The notes beneath the pieces were generated by a model. The model saw only the letters and a program-made list of their open reading frames with translations. It made no database searches and was not told the DNA's origin. Below, piece by piece: positions 25,381 to 35,444 of a stretch of 64,000 bases of DNA. Numbering within the stretch: position 1 is the stretch's first letter; each line of letters begins with the position of its first letter. A program made the position numbers and the translations under genes. Source of the stretch: Neodidymelliopsis sp. IMI 364377 (Eukaryota; Ascomycota; Dothideomycetes; Pleosporales; Didymellaceae); the NCBI GenBank assembly GCA_027946375.1, contig JAPEUT010000059.1, forward strand, positions 47,785 to 111,784. The letters are read 5' to 3'.

Positions 25381-26338
25381 GATGAGGTATTAGGTTCCGA
25401 CTGGTAAAGCCGAGAGGATGAGAACTAGGTGTGAAGGTAAAGTTGTTGAAGGTTGGCGTTGACGATAAAAGTTGTGTTCTGATTACCATGCGTTCAAGCC
25501 GCAGAGCAGTCGCACTTTATGGTTGTACCTTCCGATGACGACAGCCTTGTATTCCAGTTCCACAAAGTTTTCATCATCCTTCCGTCCTGCTACCCTGTTC
25601 CCTTGATCGAGGCACTCAAGTGTTGTCGATCAGGGCTTCGTCACACCAAGCCAGTCCCGTGGCAGACGTCATGTTGGCACACTTGGAAACACAAATGGAG
25701 CATTTACTGCGATCTGATTGGTCTTCAGGCCGACGCCACGGAATCGTGCCTGCATGTGCGCGAGCGACGTCAGCATGCGCCACATCCAATTTTCCTTGCC
25801 CTTGCATCGTTCGCTGCTGGAAACGTCAGCTGTAAAAGCCACAGGGTCGAGCGTTGAGGCCGCGAGCCGAATGTTGACGCATTCAAATCTAGACCATCCG
25901 GGGCTGCCATCTGAGCAGGATTCTGCGCAACGTGAATGCCAAAAGCTTGTCAAGCTTCCTGCGCTGTCTGAACTGAAAGCAGGATTGCTCCCAAACTCGG
26001 TCTCAATGTTCCCGCACGTAATGAGCAACGGAATGTGCTCCGCACGTGCTTAGAGAGGAGCGTAATTTAGTCAGTCTGGCAATCCAACGCGTCTTAGGCT
26101 AACCTTGGGGTTTAATCGGTCTGGAGAAGCACTGTTCGATATGGGGAAGTGCCGGAGTTGAAGCGGCTAGAGATAGCGTGGCTGTTCTGATCGAGCCGAA
26201 TAGCAACGGATGGCGTGTTTAGGATAGGAAGCGGGGAGGGGTTGATTTACCTATCAGCAAACATTACATTACACTCGCTGAACCCGTTCAAAAGAGTAGG
26301 AAACAAACGATACGGCGATTGGTCTCAAGTCAGCCGCT
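25381..26338. other. Intergenic region, no gene seen
   Basis: 958 bases upstream of the MARVEL-like gene and downstream of the next minus-strand gene. Overlapping short frames on both strands lack motifs. The MARVEL-like promoter is expected at the left. Confidence 0.4.
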
Positions 26339-27652
26339 TTACGCAAAGTCGAGGTTACCCTCCTTCAAGTCCTTGTCCGAAATATCGGCAAGCGGATCTT
26401 TCTTGTCAAACGCGTGACTTGCCCTTTGCTTCCTGCTCATCTTCGTGATATCGAACTTTGTCCCGCCGATCTTACCATTGCCCGTACCATGACTGCGCTT
26501 GTAGGCTTTCAGCCTCTTGTCCCATTCCCAAGAATCTTTGTCAGTCTTCTTAGCGAGCTTACTCTCGTCTCCGCCTGCGGCTGACTCTAGAGACTTCTCG
26601 GTGTTGAAGACTCCTTTTTCGTTAGAGAATTTGCCTTTCTTGAAATAGGCAGCGGCATGAGGACGCCATTCAACGGCCTCGTCTTCGTTACCGTAGGCCT
26701 CAAGATCTTTGCTGAAATCTAGAAGAGACGTAATGGCAATGGGGAGATCGGGGAAGTTGGTATCGGGCTTGATCTCATCTGCAGCGTCGAGAGCTGCAAG
26801 GCCACGCAAGAGTGCGTAGCCAACCAGTGCAAATATTGCTTGTGTCTTCTCACCATCTTCGTTGTCTAATTGTTCTTGTTAGTCCTTGATTGACACAAAA
26901 CTATAAGACCATGCCACGTACGAATGAGAGGTTGCTGGTCAACCTCATTCAACCATAGACTGATTGCGCTGAGAACGGCCCACATGTGCTTCAATGATTG
27001 GTCATCCTTCTTCTTGACCGATTTATCGAAGTCAACAATCTGTCGTCATATCAGTAAGCGCATCGCTTTCATCTCGCCCTCTGTATACCGCTTACCATAT
27101 TCTCGACTAACTCCTGGTAGCCCCATCCCTCGAAGTCGTTATAAATGTACATTCCAAAAGCGTCTGGGTTACAATAGTGCGAGCGTCTCCGATAGTCCAG
27201 GACCATCTTGAAGCCCTCCCACATGATGCACCACTTGCGCTCCGGGTGGTCCTTGGCAGGCTCCAGTATCACACTAGCGTTGGCGTCGGCGTCAGTGCTG
27301 CTGTTGTACTACTTATCAAAATCCTCATCTTCTTTGGCATCCGCGCCAAGTAAATGGTTTTCAGCTTCAAAGTCGAAGCGTGGGCGATGCATGATGATGT
27401 ATTCGTGATCAGGAATGTTTTTAGTCTAGAGACTGTTAGCCAGCAAGTCAAGAAGCAATAACATGGGCTACTTGCGTCTCGAAGCTTAGGTTTGCCTGTA
27501 GATTTACTGCTCTCAGCGGTGGTTTCTTTGTTATTGTTGTTGTTGCTCTTGTGAGCAGCAGTCGAGCTTTCAGCCTCCTCCTGCTGGGGTACAGACTCCT
27601 GCGTCGGCGCGCTCGAGTCCTCGCCTGTCCTCTAGTTCTTCTTTGGTGGCAT
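26339..27652 (-). CDS. Unidentified conserved-looking gene with in-frame TAG codons
   Basis: Not recognised. Exons (minus): 27476-27652, 27096-27425, 26922-27039, 26339-26865. The frame continues across all three introns, and long soluble stretches such as ERKWCIMWEGFKMVLDYRRR and NDFEGWGYQELVENM look like real protein; the C-terminus is basic and charged. The first intron (27426-27475) begins GCAAGT rather than GT, a GC-AG intron; the others are GT-AG, 56 nt each. The N-terminus, MPPKKN, is followed directly by TAG (27632-27634), after which the frame continues as a low-complexity Ser/Glu/Asn stretch. A second TAG (27309-27311) is removed if a 39-nt GT-AG intron (27274-27312) is spliced, giving DFDNVILEPAKD. 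If translation starts at the next Met (MHRPRFDF, exon 2) the protein is still about 300 aa. It is either an early-stop pseudogene, a gene with a downstream start, or a sequence error. Confidence 0.65.
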
Positions 27653-27989
27653 TTTGAACGATGTTGAAGAGCAACCTTGGATTTGAAATTAGATGATTGA
27701 GATAATGTCTCGTCCAGTTCAATGCTAGAAAGGATGAAGAAAGGTGTTTGGGAAACGGGGAATGAGAACCTGGAAGTCGTTCCGATTATTGGAGCGGAAC
27801 CAGGATGTCCGTGACATCAGCGGGTCAAGGCTCCGCAACGCGACTAAGACGCGCATCCTCGTGATATCAAACATCTCTCACTCACACAAAATGAACTCTT
27901 GGAAAGGAGCATCGGCTATTTCATGTTCACGACTTAACTACACGAAGAAAGAACTCCTTGGATGCCGCTGAATGCATAAGCGCTAAATG
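27653..27989. other. Gap between two tandem minus-strand genes
   Basis: 337 bases holding the 5' flank of the unidentified gene and the 3' flank of the Mus7/Mms22 gene. No gene was seen. Confidence 0.4.
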
Positions 27990-30900
27990 CTAGACAATAA
28001 GATCGTCTTCGAACACTCTAACCCCCTCATAATGCTTGTTCTCAAGCATTGCAAGTAAGACGGTGTGAAAACAATGAATAGCTTTCGCCAAACGTGACTT
28101 TTCCTCCTTAGGTGTCCCGAAATCGAAATGGACTTTCTTCTTTGCTTGGCCTTGGCCGAACCACACGGAGTTTTGATCATTGGTCCAGTTTGCTGCTATG
28201 CTATCTTCCAAGCCTCTCTTAGAGAAGGCTAAGATGTCGGCGTGCGATGTGTCCATCGCATCTGTGTGTGCGTCTCCCTGATAAGACGGAATGTTGTCCG
28301 GTACTATGTTGTTTATCATCAGTCCGGTGTATACACTGAACTCTTCCAAATAGGTGATGAGTGGAATTTTATCGCGTCCGGTGCTTGGCATAGTCCTGCT
28401 TATGATATAATGAAGGAGCTGAGCGACGGATCTGGCAACCTCAAACATATGCACCAAGCCAGCCAACATGCTTGAATGTTGAAAATGCTCTTTGTCGCCT
28501 TTCAGGCGCTCAGTGCCACGGATGAAGGCATGTGCAATGGAGATGATCGAATGTACAGTCGAGGCAACCATGTCGGGTTGGAGAACTCGCAGATCAAAGG
28601 CCATGGTATCCAGTATCAACGATAAACACTGGAGAATGGGGCTGGCAATAAGATAGCCTGCACGTGACTGAAAAGCCTCTTCGATGTATGCTGGGAAGAT
28701 GGTCTGAAGCAGTATCGTACGTAGTGCCACCCGGTCGGTAGCAGGTGCTTCCTCGGTACACAGTGCTGAGACTAACTGATTGACAAGATATACCTGCTGG
28801 TTGTCGGAAGCAGCTTGCTGCGCTACAGTCTGTATGAAGACGGACAACTGCTTGGCAGTGCCAGGGTGCTTTACCTTCGGAGCGTAACCACATAGTCGTC
28901 CGACTACATATGTAGGATCCGCAGATGGCAATGGGAAGGCCACCGAGTCCGTAAAGAAGGGGAGGACCGGGCATATCTCGCCTGTATACTGTTTGAGGAA
29001 CTGAACAATCTTCTGGACAAACTCGACGTATGCTCCGGTCACCGTCGCTCCGTGCTGAAGCTGTTGATAGTTGCTCTTCAGCCTGCCCATGAAGTCCATC
29101 AGCATTGCCGAGTATGCTCTCCTCACCTCCGAAGCGCGTGATGGTTCCTGAGCTGAAGTTGTGTACACGTCCTCTCGCATATTCGAAAGCAAGCTAGAAA
29201 TAAGAGCAAGGCGACGTGATCGTAGACTATCGCCACTTATATCGAAACTCCCATCAGACTCGACTTTGAAGAAGGGGAGGTTGATCAAAAGAGGATGATC
29301 AGGATCAGTTCGAACGATGGCATCCAGAAGTCGATACTGAAATCTGAGCATGGACTCTCGGTCTGCCAGACTGAGTAGCAACGCTGTAAGGAACTCTTGA
29401 CGATGTTCCTCGTAAGCAGCGGGATCACGAGCGATCAAAGCTGACATGAAATAGGGGCCAAACTTCCTCGTCTGCTCCGTGGGTCGCAATTGCTGCCAGG
29501 ACACTTGACTGAATGAGTTGACATAGTTTGACCATGTCTTTCCACCAGTCGTAACTTGGTCGCCAGCAATAAGAACCCATGTATCAATACAATCCATGAG
29601 GAGGTTGTCGTCTGGCGAACGCTCAGCGCCGAATGCGTTAGACATCAAGTGCCACAGAGGAGTTTGAATGAAGTCCAAACGTGATGTCTGTGACACTACT
29701 GTATTTGACGCAGATTCGGGTTTCTCGGTGTCGTCTAATTCGTCTAGATCTGGAAAGTCGCCATAGTCCTGACTCTCTTCGCTCCTTGGCTGACTCATAT
29801 GCTGCTTAGCCTGCGCTCTTTGTAGCGATGCATACTGCCGGAAGACCAGCAGAGTGTCTCTGATGACACAAAGAAGTCGATCGTCTTCCAGATGTGGAAG
29901 TTCGAGTAGATTTACGATATCAGAATCGATCAGGAAGGTCGCAAGATTCGCCTGATCCTTGGCACGCTCAACAGCCTTTCGCATACCCACAATACTATCG
30001 CGCAGAGTCGCGATAACTTGCTCCTGATTTCTTTCCATTGTTTGTTGTACCAGGACCGCGGAGAACTCAGCAGTACCATCAAGGACTCGTGACTTGAGGT
30101 AGTCATCGGCTTCAGTCTTAGCTAATAGGTACTGCTTCAGAGTCTGATGCATGATCTCCTTATACCACAGAGCAAAAGGCTTGGCGGTTGTATATGGTTC
30201 GTCTGTTGCCAGTTGAAATGTCGTTAGGTTCGCCCAAGCACGTACATTGACTCTACAAGCTTCACGGTGCGAGGTCTCATGGCTTATGAGAGTGCGAATA
30301 AGATCCAACTTAGGACGGCAAGACGGTGGAGCTATACAGTAGAGTGTCGACAATAGATCGTAGTGATTGCGAAGGGCGGCCAAATTTTCTTCTTGAAGCG
30401 GTTGGTCTTTCGGATACGTTCGTCCGTGGTTGGGGATCAGCCTAAATACGAAGCTGCGTATCTTTTTCTCTGGGTAGGCATGCTTCATACCCTGTAAGCC
30501 TGTTACTAAACATTTGAGTGCGATATGGAACGAGCCTTCGTTGGGCCCAAGCATCAAGCTGCCTGCTGTTGCAGAACCTTGTAGGAAATCTACGGAGCCT
30601 GTGCTAGTCTCACGTCTGAGCGGCCTCAGACCGTGCTTGCCGAAGAAATCGAAGACAACGTTAAGCATCTGTTCTGGACGCTTCCAGTGCCAGTCATTTA
30701 TGAGCACGTAACATCTGGTAAGGCTGGCGCGAACGTATTCGTTCATCGATGATCCACTTTGTTTGGACGTCTCCAAATATGCCCCAAAGATCTCTTTCAG
30801 AAGATTTCGAATGCAAGTCCAATTATCCTTGTCGAAGAACGTTATGCGGGTCCGATCCGGAATACCCGAGAGGTCCAGTTCGACAAACGGTAACAGGGAG

Positions 30901-33900
30901 AACAATGTTACCCAGATACTCTCCAAAGTTTGCACTTGGCGTATTGGTGAGATGAGCAACACTAGCTCCTGACTAACCAGATCCCAAAAGCCGGAGAAAG
31001 GTACGTCGAGTCGCTCTAGTGTATGCATACATACGACGACACTCTCGACAACGGTATCGGCATCTCGAATACCATTCTCGCGCTCCTTGTGAAGTTTGTT
31101 TTTGTCATGAAAAGCGTGCAATTCTGGCGTGCTTCTGACAACGTCCCGGATGACACATCGGGCGGTATCCTTGATCGTGTTCAATACTTTTGTTCTGTCC
31201 GATTCGGTAACCGTGGGGTGCTGGGCGATCAGATATATCTGTATGCTCACAACAAGCAGATAGCTTAACACACGGTTGGAACTTCGTGTGCGTCCTGGCA
31301 GCATACGCATATTGGATGTAGACAGCTTGAGCGTCGATATTCGTTCGTACATCGACTGTACAATATGCTGCATCTTTACTACGAAGTCTTTCCGATCAAT
31401 CGGATCATGAAAACTAAGATGCCCCGTAATGTAGGAAGCCAGCGCACGAAGGAGAGCAGAAAGAGATGCCTGGTCAACTTCGAGAGATATTGACGTGGTT
31501 TCTTGCTCATGGTTGTCACCTTCTGGTAGCCGCATTGCTGTCGTCATTTCGTAAATTCGTGAATATGTTTCGTCGCCCCATGGTCCACACCTGATGCTCA
31601 TTGACCCGTGGGATATAGTACAGTGTCCTGCGTGTTCATCAAGATCTCGGAAACCACGACCACCAACGGACAAGGCTTGCCGCAAGCCTTCGGAGCCGAT
31701 GAAGGTTTCTGAATGAAAATATGTGTCGCTCTTCAAAGGGGTTATGTCGAACATAGTAGGGTATCGGGTACCGATAGGCCCTAATCCTTGCAACACCCCC
31801 CCTTGCTGCTCTATCTTGTTCTCTGCTGGTACCAAGGCTGGTGCTGTGACGATAGGTTCAAAAGTTGGCTCACTCGGCTGCCTATACTCTCGCGCATCAA
31901 CATCAAGTCTTTTAGCATGAGGTTTTTGCCGGAACCGTTTTCTATGTGTATGGCTTGGTAAATTGCCGCTGGTTTCACCGAGCACCTCATTGTGAAGCTC
32001 TCCAATCTCCTCAGCCAAAGGTAGCGGCGGTACGACAGCCTCGTCATCAGCGAGGAAGCGCGCTACCTGATGATTTAGATACTGTTGCTTCAGGGGCTGC
32101 TGGATTTGATCTTGTCGTTCGACACGTTGCAGGCCCTTATGAAAGGCAATCTTTCGATGACTGAGACCGAACTCTTTCTCGTCTCCCTCCAGTTGCGCAG
32201 TCCTAGGAGCCAGCGAACTAGGAGAAGGAGGCCTCCTAATCACTTTGCCAAAGTCCCTTGCTCTCTTTCGCTGTAAGGCATCCCTGGCAAGAATCGTGTT
32301 TCTTTGAAGCAACTGCAGCATAGGGGCTACATCTGTACGCTTACGTGGCTTGGCGCTCGACAATGACGAAATCGGTTGTGCATATGCATCTTCGCTGAGG
32401 TTTTGCTCAGTATTGCTGGATCGATGACTGTGGGATGGATGATCTGTCGTAGTTGCTAAATGTGAGCGTCTGGGCTGACTGCTAGGTTTCAAGAGTCCCT
32501 TTCGCCACTGGGAGAGGGCGACGTTTGCGTCCTCTGTATCTTGAGCAGTATGCAATCTGATCTGCTTCCTGCGAGGACTCTGACGCCCTTGATTCAAGTC
32601 TCGACGTGCAGCTCGTCTGGCCAGCTTGAGAAATTGAGGCACATTAGGCGGGAGCTCAATGTCCATAACACTCAAAGCTGGTGGTGGGGTTGAACGTGGC
32701 CTCCTTCTTCCGACCTGCCTCTTGCGTTCAAAGTGGCTAGATGTAAGCTTCGCAGGTTGACTTCTTTTGGGAACACCAGTCGACACATTGTTTCTCTTCG
32801 TGTTTCCAATAGCGTCTTTGATCTTCGGCTGTCGCTTTCGCTTCGCTCCAGAACCTCCCAGCGTGGGCAGCTGTAAACGGTCATGCTCCATGCTTGCCAA
32901 ATCGTCATCGGAATCAGCATGTCGATCGTCAAGCATCGCAGCGAGAGCTGTCGCATGTTCAACTGAGTTCTGCGCATTGTGGGTTGGTTGATAAACAAAG
33001 GTTCCGGCTTCGTGGTCAGACTCATCTGAGATAACCATAATACCTGCGGGTGCATCAGTTGGCCTGTCAAGTCCCGAAGGACGACCGACAGGCCTCGTAA
33101 CCTTCTGCGCTACACCCCGCTGAGGCTCTGGTGGATCTGGAGATAGAGAAGTATTTCGACGAGCCCGCTTTTGGGCGAGCGTTTGTCTTCGTTCTTGCGC
33201 CTGTCGGTCAATCCGAAGCCAAGATGCAGGAAGCACCCCTCTCATCTTCTTGCTGACTTTCTGGATATCTCCATCTGCTTGCTCCTCCTCACTGCTGACA
33301 ACGTCCGAGTCCGATGATGGGTCGTCACTAAGAACAATTCTCGCTGGTCGACGTAGTTCTGCACAGGATCTTTGTACGCTACGGGGTATAGGGTCCGAAT
33401 CGGAGTCGGGTAGCGGCTGAAGCTCATCTTGGAAAGTCGAAGAATTGGAGGGCGTAGGGAGACTTGCAGTGTTCCTAGTGGAGAGCAGCTTACTCAGCTG
33501 TGCGTTCAGCGGTGGACTGCTGGAGTACGGTGGTGAATCGGGTGGAACCGACCAGATGTCACGAGGGACAGGACTGCTCTCAGAAGTTCTTGCTGGTGTA
33601 GTCAAAGCCTGAGTCAGGGTTTCGTTCAACCTTCTTCTCTTTGCTGGCTGTGGTACGCGAAGTTGGGTGTCAGGTAATCTGCGTTTTGATGGATTGGACC
33701 GGGACCGTGGAAGCGAACTGCCTGACTGATGATCCTTGCTTGTTTGTCGCGAAACAGGTGTGGATACGAAGATTTCAGCATCCGGGGGGCTGCTTGAGGG
33801 GCTTCTGAACGGATTGAATTCCTCTTCTTGTGTTTCTGTAACTTGGTGACCTGGTTTTCGTTGGGGAGATCGTGCTCGTGGAACCGGTTTAAGGCCACGG

Positions 33901-34775
33901 CTCTGTACTTCTCTACGGTACCGTTCCCCCTCTAACATATACGGATGCAGCTGAATTGGTTTTCGTTGGCGCAGTTGACGTCTTGCTTCTTCTTCTGCAA
34001 GCTGGTATTGTAGAGCTGTCGAAGAAGGAATCACCACTTGGACAGCAGTTCGTCGGTGAGGTTCGGCGTATGCTGTGACCAGCGGAACCTCTGTATCTGA
34101 CAAATCTGAAGGATAGTCTGAGAGATCCGACTCGGCGTCTGAGCGTTGACCACAGTTAAGCTCGTCTTCGGAGTTGTCCGAGAGAGCTGCCACTCCAAAC
34201 TCGCCGAGAACAACAGATGCATCAACAGTCTGATTTCCATTTGTCGGCGAAGGTTCATGTGTGGAAGTTGTGGTGTCGCCGACGATCTGCGAGGATGCTG
34301 CAGCATTGTGTCGGGTTTGTGTCTCAACCGAAGAGCTTCGTAGGTAGGTCGGCGATCCAAGCAGAGGAGAAGAAGGCAATGCTTTCTGCGGTCGCTGCCT
34401 GGGACTTGGGGAACTTTGAAGTGGGTCTGGACTTTCGGTGAGGTCTCTATGGTAAGACGGCTTCGACGTGGGCGTGATTGGTGAAGGCTTCGGTCGTCTG
34501 GGCGATGTACGTTGAGATGCACAGCTGAGCAGTCCTTCTCCAGGCATTTGGATGGTTGCTCCCACCACTCCAGTAACCTGTTCTTTTCCATCCCTGATCT
34601 GATTTATCCCATCTTCGAGTGAATCATGCCCCTCTTCTCCCCCGGCAGCCTCAACGACGCGCTCGACGCGTCCATTTGAGTATGCTTCTCGTCTGCTGTG
34701 TTGACTTTCAATTTGAGACTCGTCTTCTTCCTCATCCGAATCCTGGACAAATCCTTTCTGGCGCCATTTGGACAT
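27990..34775 (-). CDS. DNA-repair protein Mus7/Mms22
   Basis: Single-exon gene of about 2261 aa. The start is placed at MSKWRQKGFVQDSDEEEDE, which is the family's typical N-terminus (an acidic motif after a basic start); a longer frame upstream would run into the shared promoter. Residues 1 to about 1000 are disordered, Ser/Pro/Arg-rich, with many SP/TP and SQ/TQ sites. The C-terminal about 1200 residues are alpha-helical and correspond to the Mms22/Mus7 family domain. In yeast, Mms22 works with the Rtt101(Cul8)-Mms1 ubiquitin ligase and, as Mus7 in fission yeast, keeps stalled replication forks recoverable after DNA damage. The assignment comes from the N-terminal signature, size and C-terminal end (EGVRVFEDDLIV). 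No catalytic motif is expected. It is transcribed divergently from the small plus-strand gene 198 bp away. Confidence 0.85.
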   Translation of the reverse strand: MSKWRQKGFVQDSDEEEDESQIESQHSRREAYSNGRVERVVEAAGGEEGHDSLEDGINQIRDGKEQVTGVVGATIQMPGEGLLSCASQRTSPRRPKPSPITPTSKPSYHRDLTESPDPLQSSPSPRQRPQKALPSSPLLGSPTYLRSSSVETQTRHNAAASSQIVGDTTTSTHEPSPTNGNQTVDASVVLGEFGVAALSDNSEDELNCGQRSDAESDLSDYPSDLSDTEVPLVTAYAEPHRRTAVQVVIPSSTALQYQLAEEEARRQLRQRKPIQLHPYMLEGERYRREVQSRGLKPVPRARSPQRKPGHQVTETQEEEFNPFRSPSSSPPDAEIFVSTPVSRQTSKDHQSGSSLPRSRSNPSKRRLPDTQLRVPQPAKRRRLNETLTQALTTPARTSESSPVPRDIWSVPPDSPPYSSSPPLNAQLSKLLSTRNTASLPTPSNSSTFQDELQPLPDSDSDPIPRSVQRSCAELRRPARIVLSDDPSSDSDVVSSEEEQADGDIQKVSKKMRGVLPASWLRIDRQAQERRQTLAQKRARRNTSLSPDPPEPQRGVAQKVTRPVGRPSGLDRPTDAPAGIMVISDESDHEAGTFVYQPTHNAQNSVEHATALAAMLDDRHADSDDDLASMEHDRLQLPTLGGSGAKRKRQPKIKDAIGNTKRNNVSTGVPKRSQPAKLTSSHFERKRQVGRRRPRSTPPPALSVMDIELPPNVPQFLKLARRAARRDLNQGRQSPRRKQIRLHTAQDTEDANVALSQWRKGLLKPSSQPRRSHLATTTDHPSHSHRSSNTEQNLSEDAYAQPISSLSSAKPRKRTDVAPMLQLLQRNTILARDALQRKRARDFGKVIRRPPSPSSLAPRTAQLEGDEKEFGLSHRKIAFHKGLQRVERQDQIQQPLKQQYLNHQVARFLADDEAVVPPLPLAEEIGELHNEVLGETSGNLPSHTHRKRFRQKPHAKRLDVDAREYRQPSEPTFEPIVTAPALVPAENKIEQQGGVLQGLGPIGTRYPTMFDITPLKSDTYFHSETFIGSEGLRQALSVGGRGFRDLDEHAGHCTISHGSMSIRCGPWGDETYSRIYEMTTAMRLPEGDNHEQETTSISLEVDQASLSALLRALASYITGHLSFHDPIDRKDFVVKMQHIVQSMYERISTLKLSTSNMRMLPGRTRSSNRVLSYLLVVSIQIYLIAQHPTVTESDRTKVLNTIKDTARCVIRDVVRSTPELHAFHDKNKLHKERENGIRDADTVVESVVVCMHTLERLDVPFSGFWDLVSQELVLLISPIRQVQTLESIWVTLFSLLPFVELDLSGIPDRTRITFFDKDNWTCIRNLLKEIFGAYLETSKQSGSSMNEYVRASLTRCYVLINDWHWKRPEQMLNVVFDFFGKHGLRPLRRETSTGSVDFLQGSATAGSLMLGPNEGSFHIALKCLVTGLQGMKHAYPEKKIRSFVFRLIPNHGRTYPKDQPLQEENLAALRNHYDLLSTLYCIAPPSCRPKLDLIRTLISHETSHREACRVNVRAWANLTTFQLATDEPYTTAKPFALWYKEIMHQTLKQYLLAKTEADDYLKSRVLDGTAEFSAVLVQQTMERNQEQVIATLRDSIVGMRKAVERAKDQANLATFLIDSDIVNLLELPHLEDDRLLCVIRDTLLVFRQYASLQRAQAKQHMSQPRSEESQDYGDFPDLDELDDTEKPESASNTVVSQTSRLDFIQTPLWHLMSNAFGAERSPDDNLLMDCIDTWVLIAGDQVTTGGKTWSNYVNSFSQVSWQQLRPTEQTRKFGPYFMSALIARDPAAYEEHRQEFLTALLLSLADRESMLRFQYRLLDAIVRTDPDHPLLINLPFFKVESDGSFDISGDSLRSRRLALISSLLSNMREDVYTTSAQEPSRASEVRRAYSAMLMDFMGRLKSNYQQLQHGATVTGAYVEFVQKIVQFLKQYTGEICPVLPFFTDSVAFPLPSADPTYVVGRLCGYAPKVKHPGTAKQLSVFIQTVAQQAASDNQQVYLVNQLVSALCTEEAPATDRVALRTILLQTIFPAYIEEAFQSRAGYLIASPILQCLSLILDTMAFDLRVLQPDMVASTVHSIISIAHAFIRGTERLKGDKEHFQHSSMLAGLVHMFEVARSVAQLLHYIISRTMPSTGRDKIPLITYLEEFSVYTGLMINNIVPDNIPSYQGDAHTDAMDTSHADILAFSKRGLEDSIAANWTNDQNSVWFGQGQAKKKVHFDFGTPKEEKSRLAKAIHCFHTVLLAMLENKHYEGVRVFEDDLIV

Positions 34776-34973
34776 TTGGCCGCTCCTGCATGTCGTTTTG
34801 TGTGTCGAGTATCGTGGGGTTAAGTGGAAGACACCCATGCGTGTGAGCTCGACGCGTTTACTAGCGCGTTCGGCGGCGACTGAACACCGAACTTTTTGCC
34901 CACCGGTTTCGTCATCCATTCCTACTCCAACACCGAAACACACAATTGGCACAAGCACAACCGGATCATCACC
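34776..34973. promoter_or_regulatory. Bidirectional promoter, Mus7 / small membrane protein
   Basis: 198 bp separate the two divergent start codons (34775 minus, 34974 plus), so both promoters and 5' leaders must share this interval. No TATA box or named site was recognised. Confidence 0.5.
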
Positions 34974-35420
34974 ATGGCTGGCCGTATTCTCCCAATCGCA
35001 CTGGCGACCGTATCGGGCATTGCAATTGGTATGGCCACCTTTGGCGAAGAGTTAAAGGCGCAAAGGATGAAGAGGCTCACCGAGGAGTACAACCGGTAGA
35101 TTTATCGCCAATAGCACCCTCGAAGATATCTGCTAATGCATGTCTACAGAGAAGTAGCTGCTGCTGCTGCTTTGAATAGCGAGGGCCCAGCACCTATTGC
35201 GCCCACACCCGCAACCGTCACGCCACCGCCAGTCTTGACGCCCACATCAGCGAAGGAGGATGTCAAGCCATCTTCTTCCTCGTGGTCAGACGCGTTAGGG
35301 TTTTGGGCCTGGAAGAAGAGCCCACAGAAAGACGTTGTTCCGCCGGCGCTAGCCGCACCAGCCGTTACGCAAGAAGCACCGGTCAAGAGCACGACTGAGG
35401 AGCAGACCAAGAAGCCCTGA
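34974..35420 (+). CDS. Small single-helix protein, possibly mitochondrial
   Basis: Exons 34974-35095 and 35150-35420, with a 54-nt intron (branch CTAAT, acceptor ACAG); 130 aa. The N-terminus (MAGRILPIALATVSGIAIGM) is one hydrophobic helix with an Arg but no acidic residue, followed by a charged amphipathic stretch (EELKAQRMKRLTEEYNRE). The rest is Ala/Pro/Ser/Thr-rich and disordered, with a WSDALGFWAWKKSP motif near residues 93-106 that holds three tryptophans. The N-terminal pattern resembles small inner-mitochondrial-membrane proteins, but no family was recognised. The stop lies only 24 bp from the stop codon of the convergent Rab GGTase alpha gene, so the transcripts probably overlap. Confidence 0.75.
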
Positions 35421-35444
35421 CAAACGACGCACGGCCATGTCGTC

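Noticed and set aside
34776..34958. 60-residue N-terminal extension of Mus7/Mms22
   Set aside because: It occupies the short shared promoter, and the Met at 34775 gives the family-typical start MSKWRQKGF.
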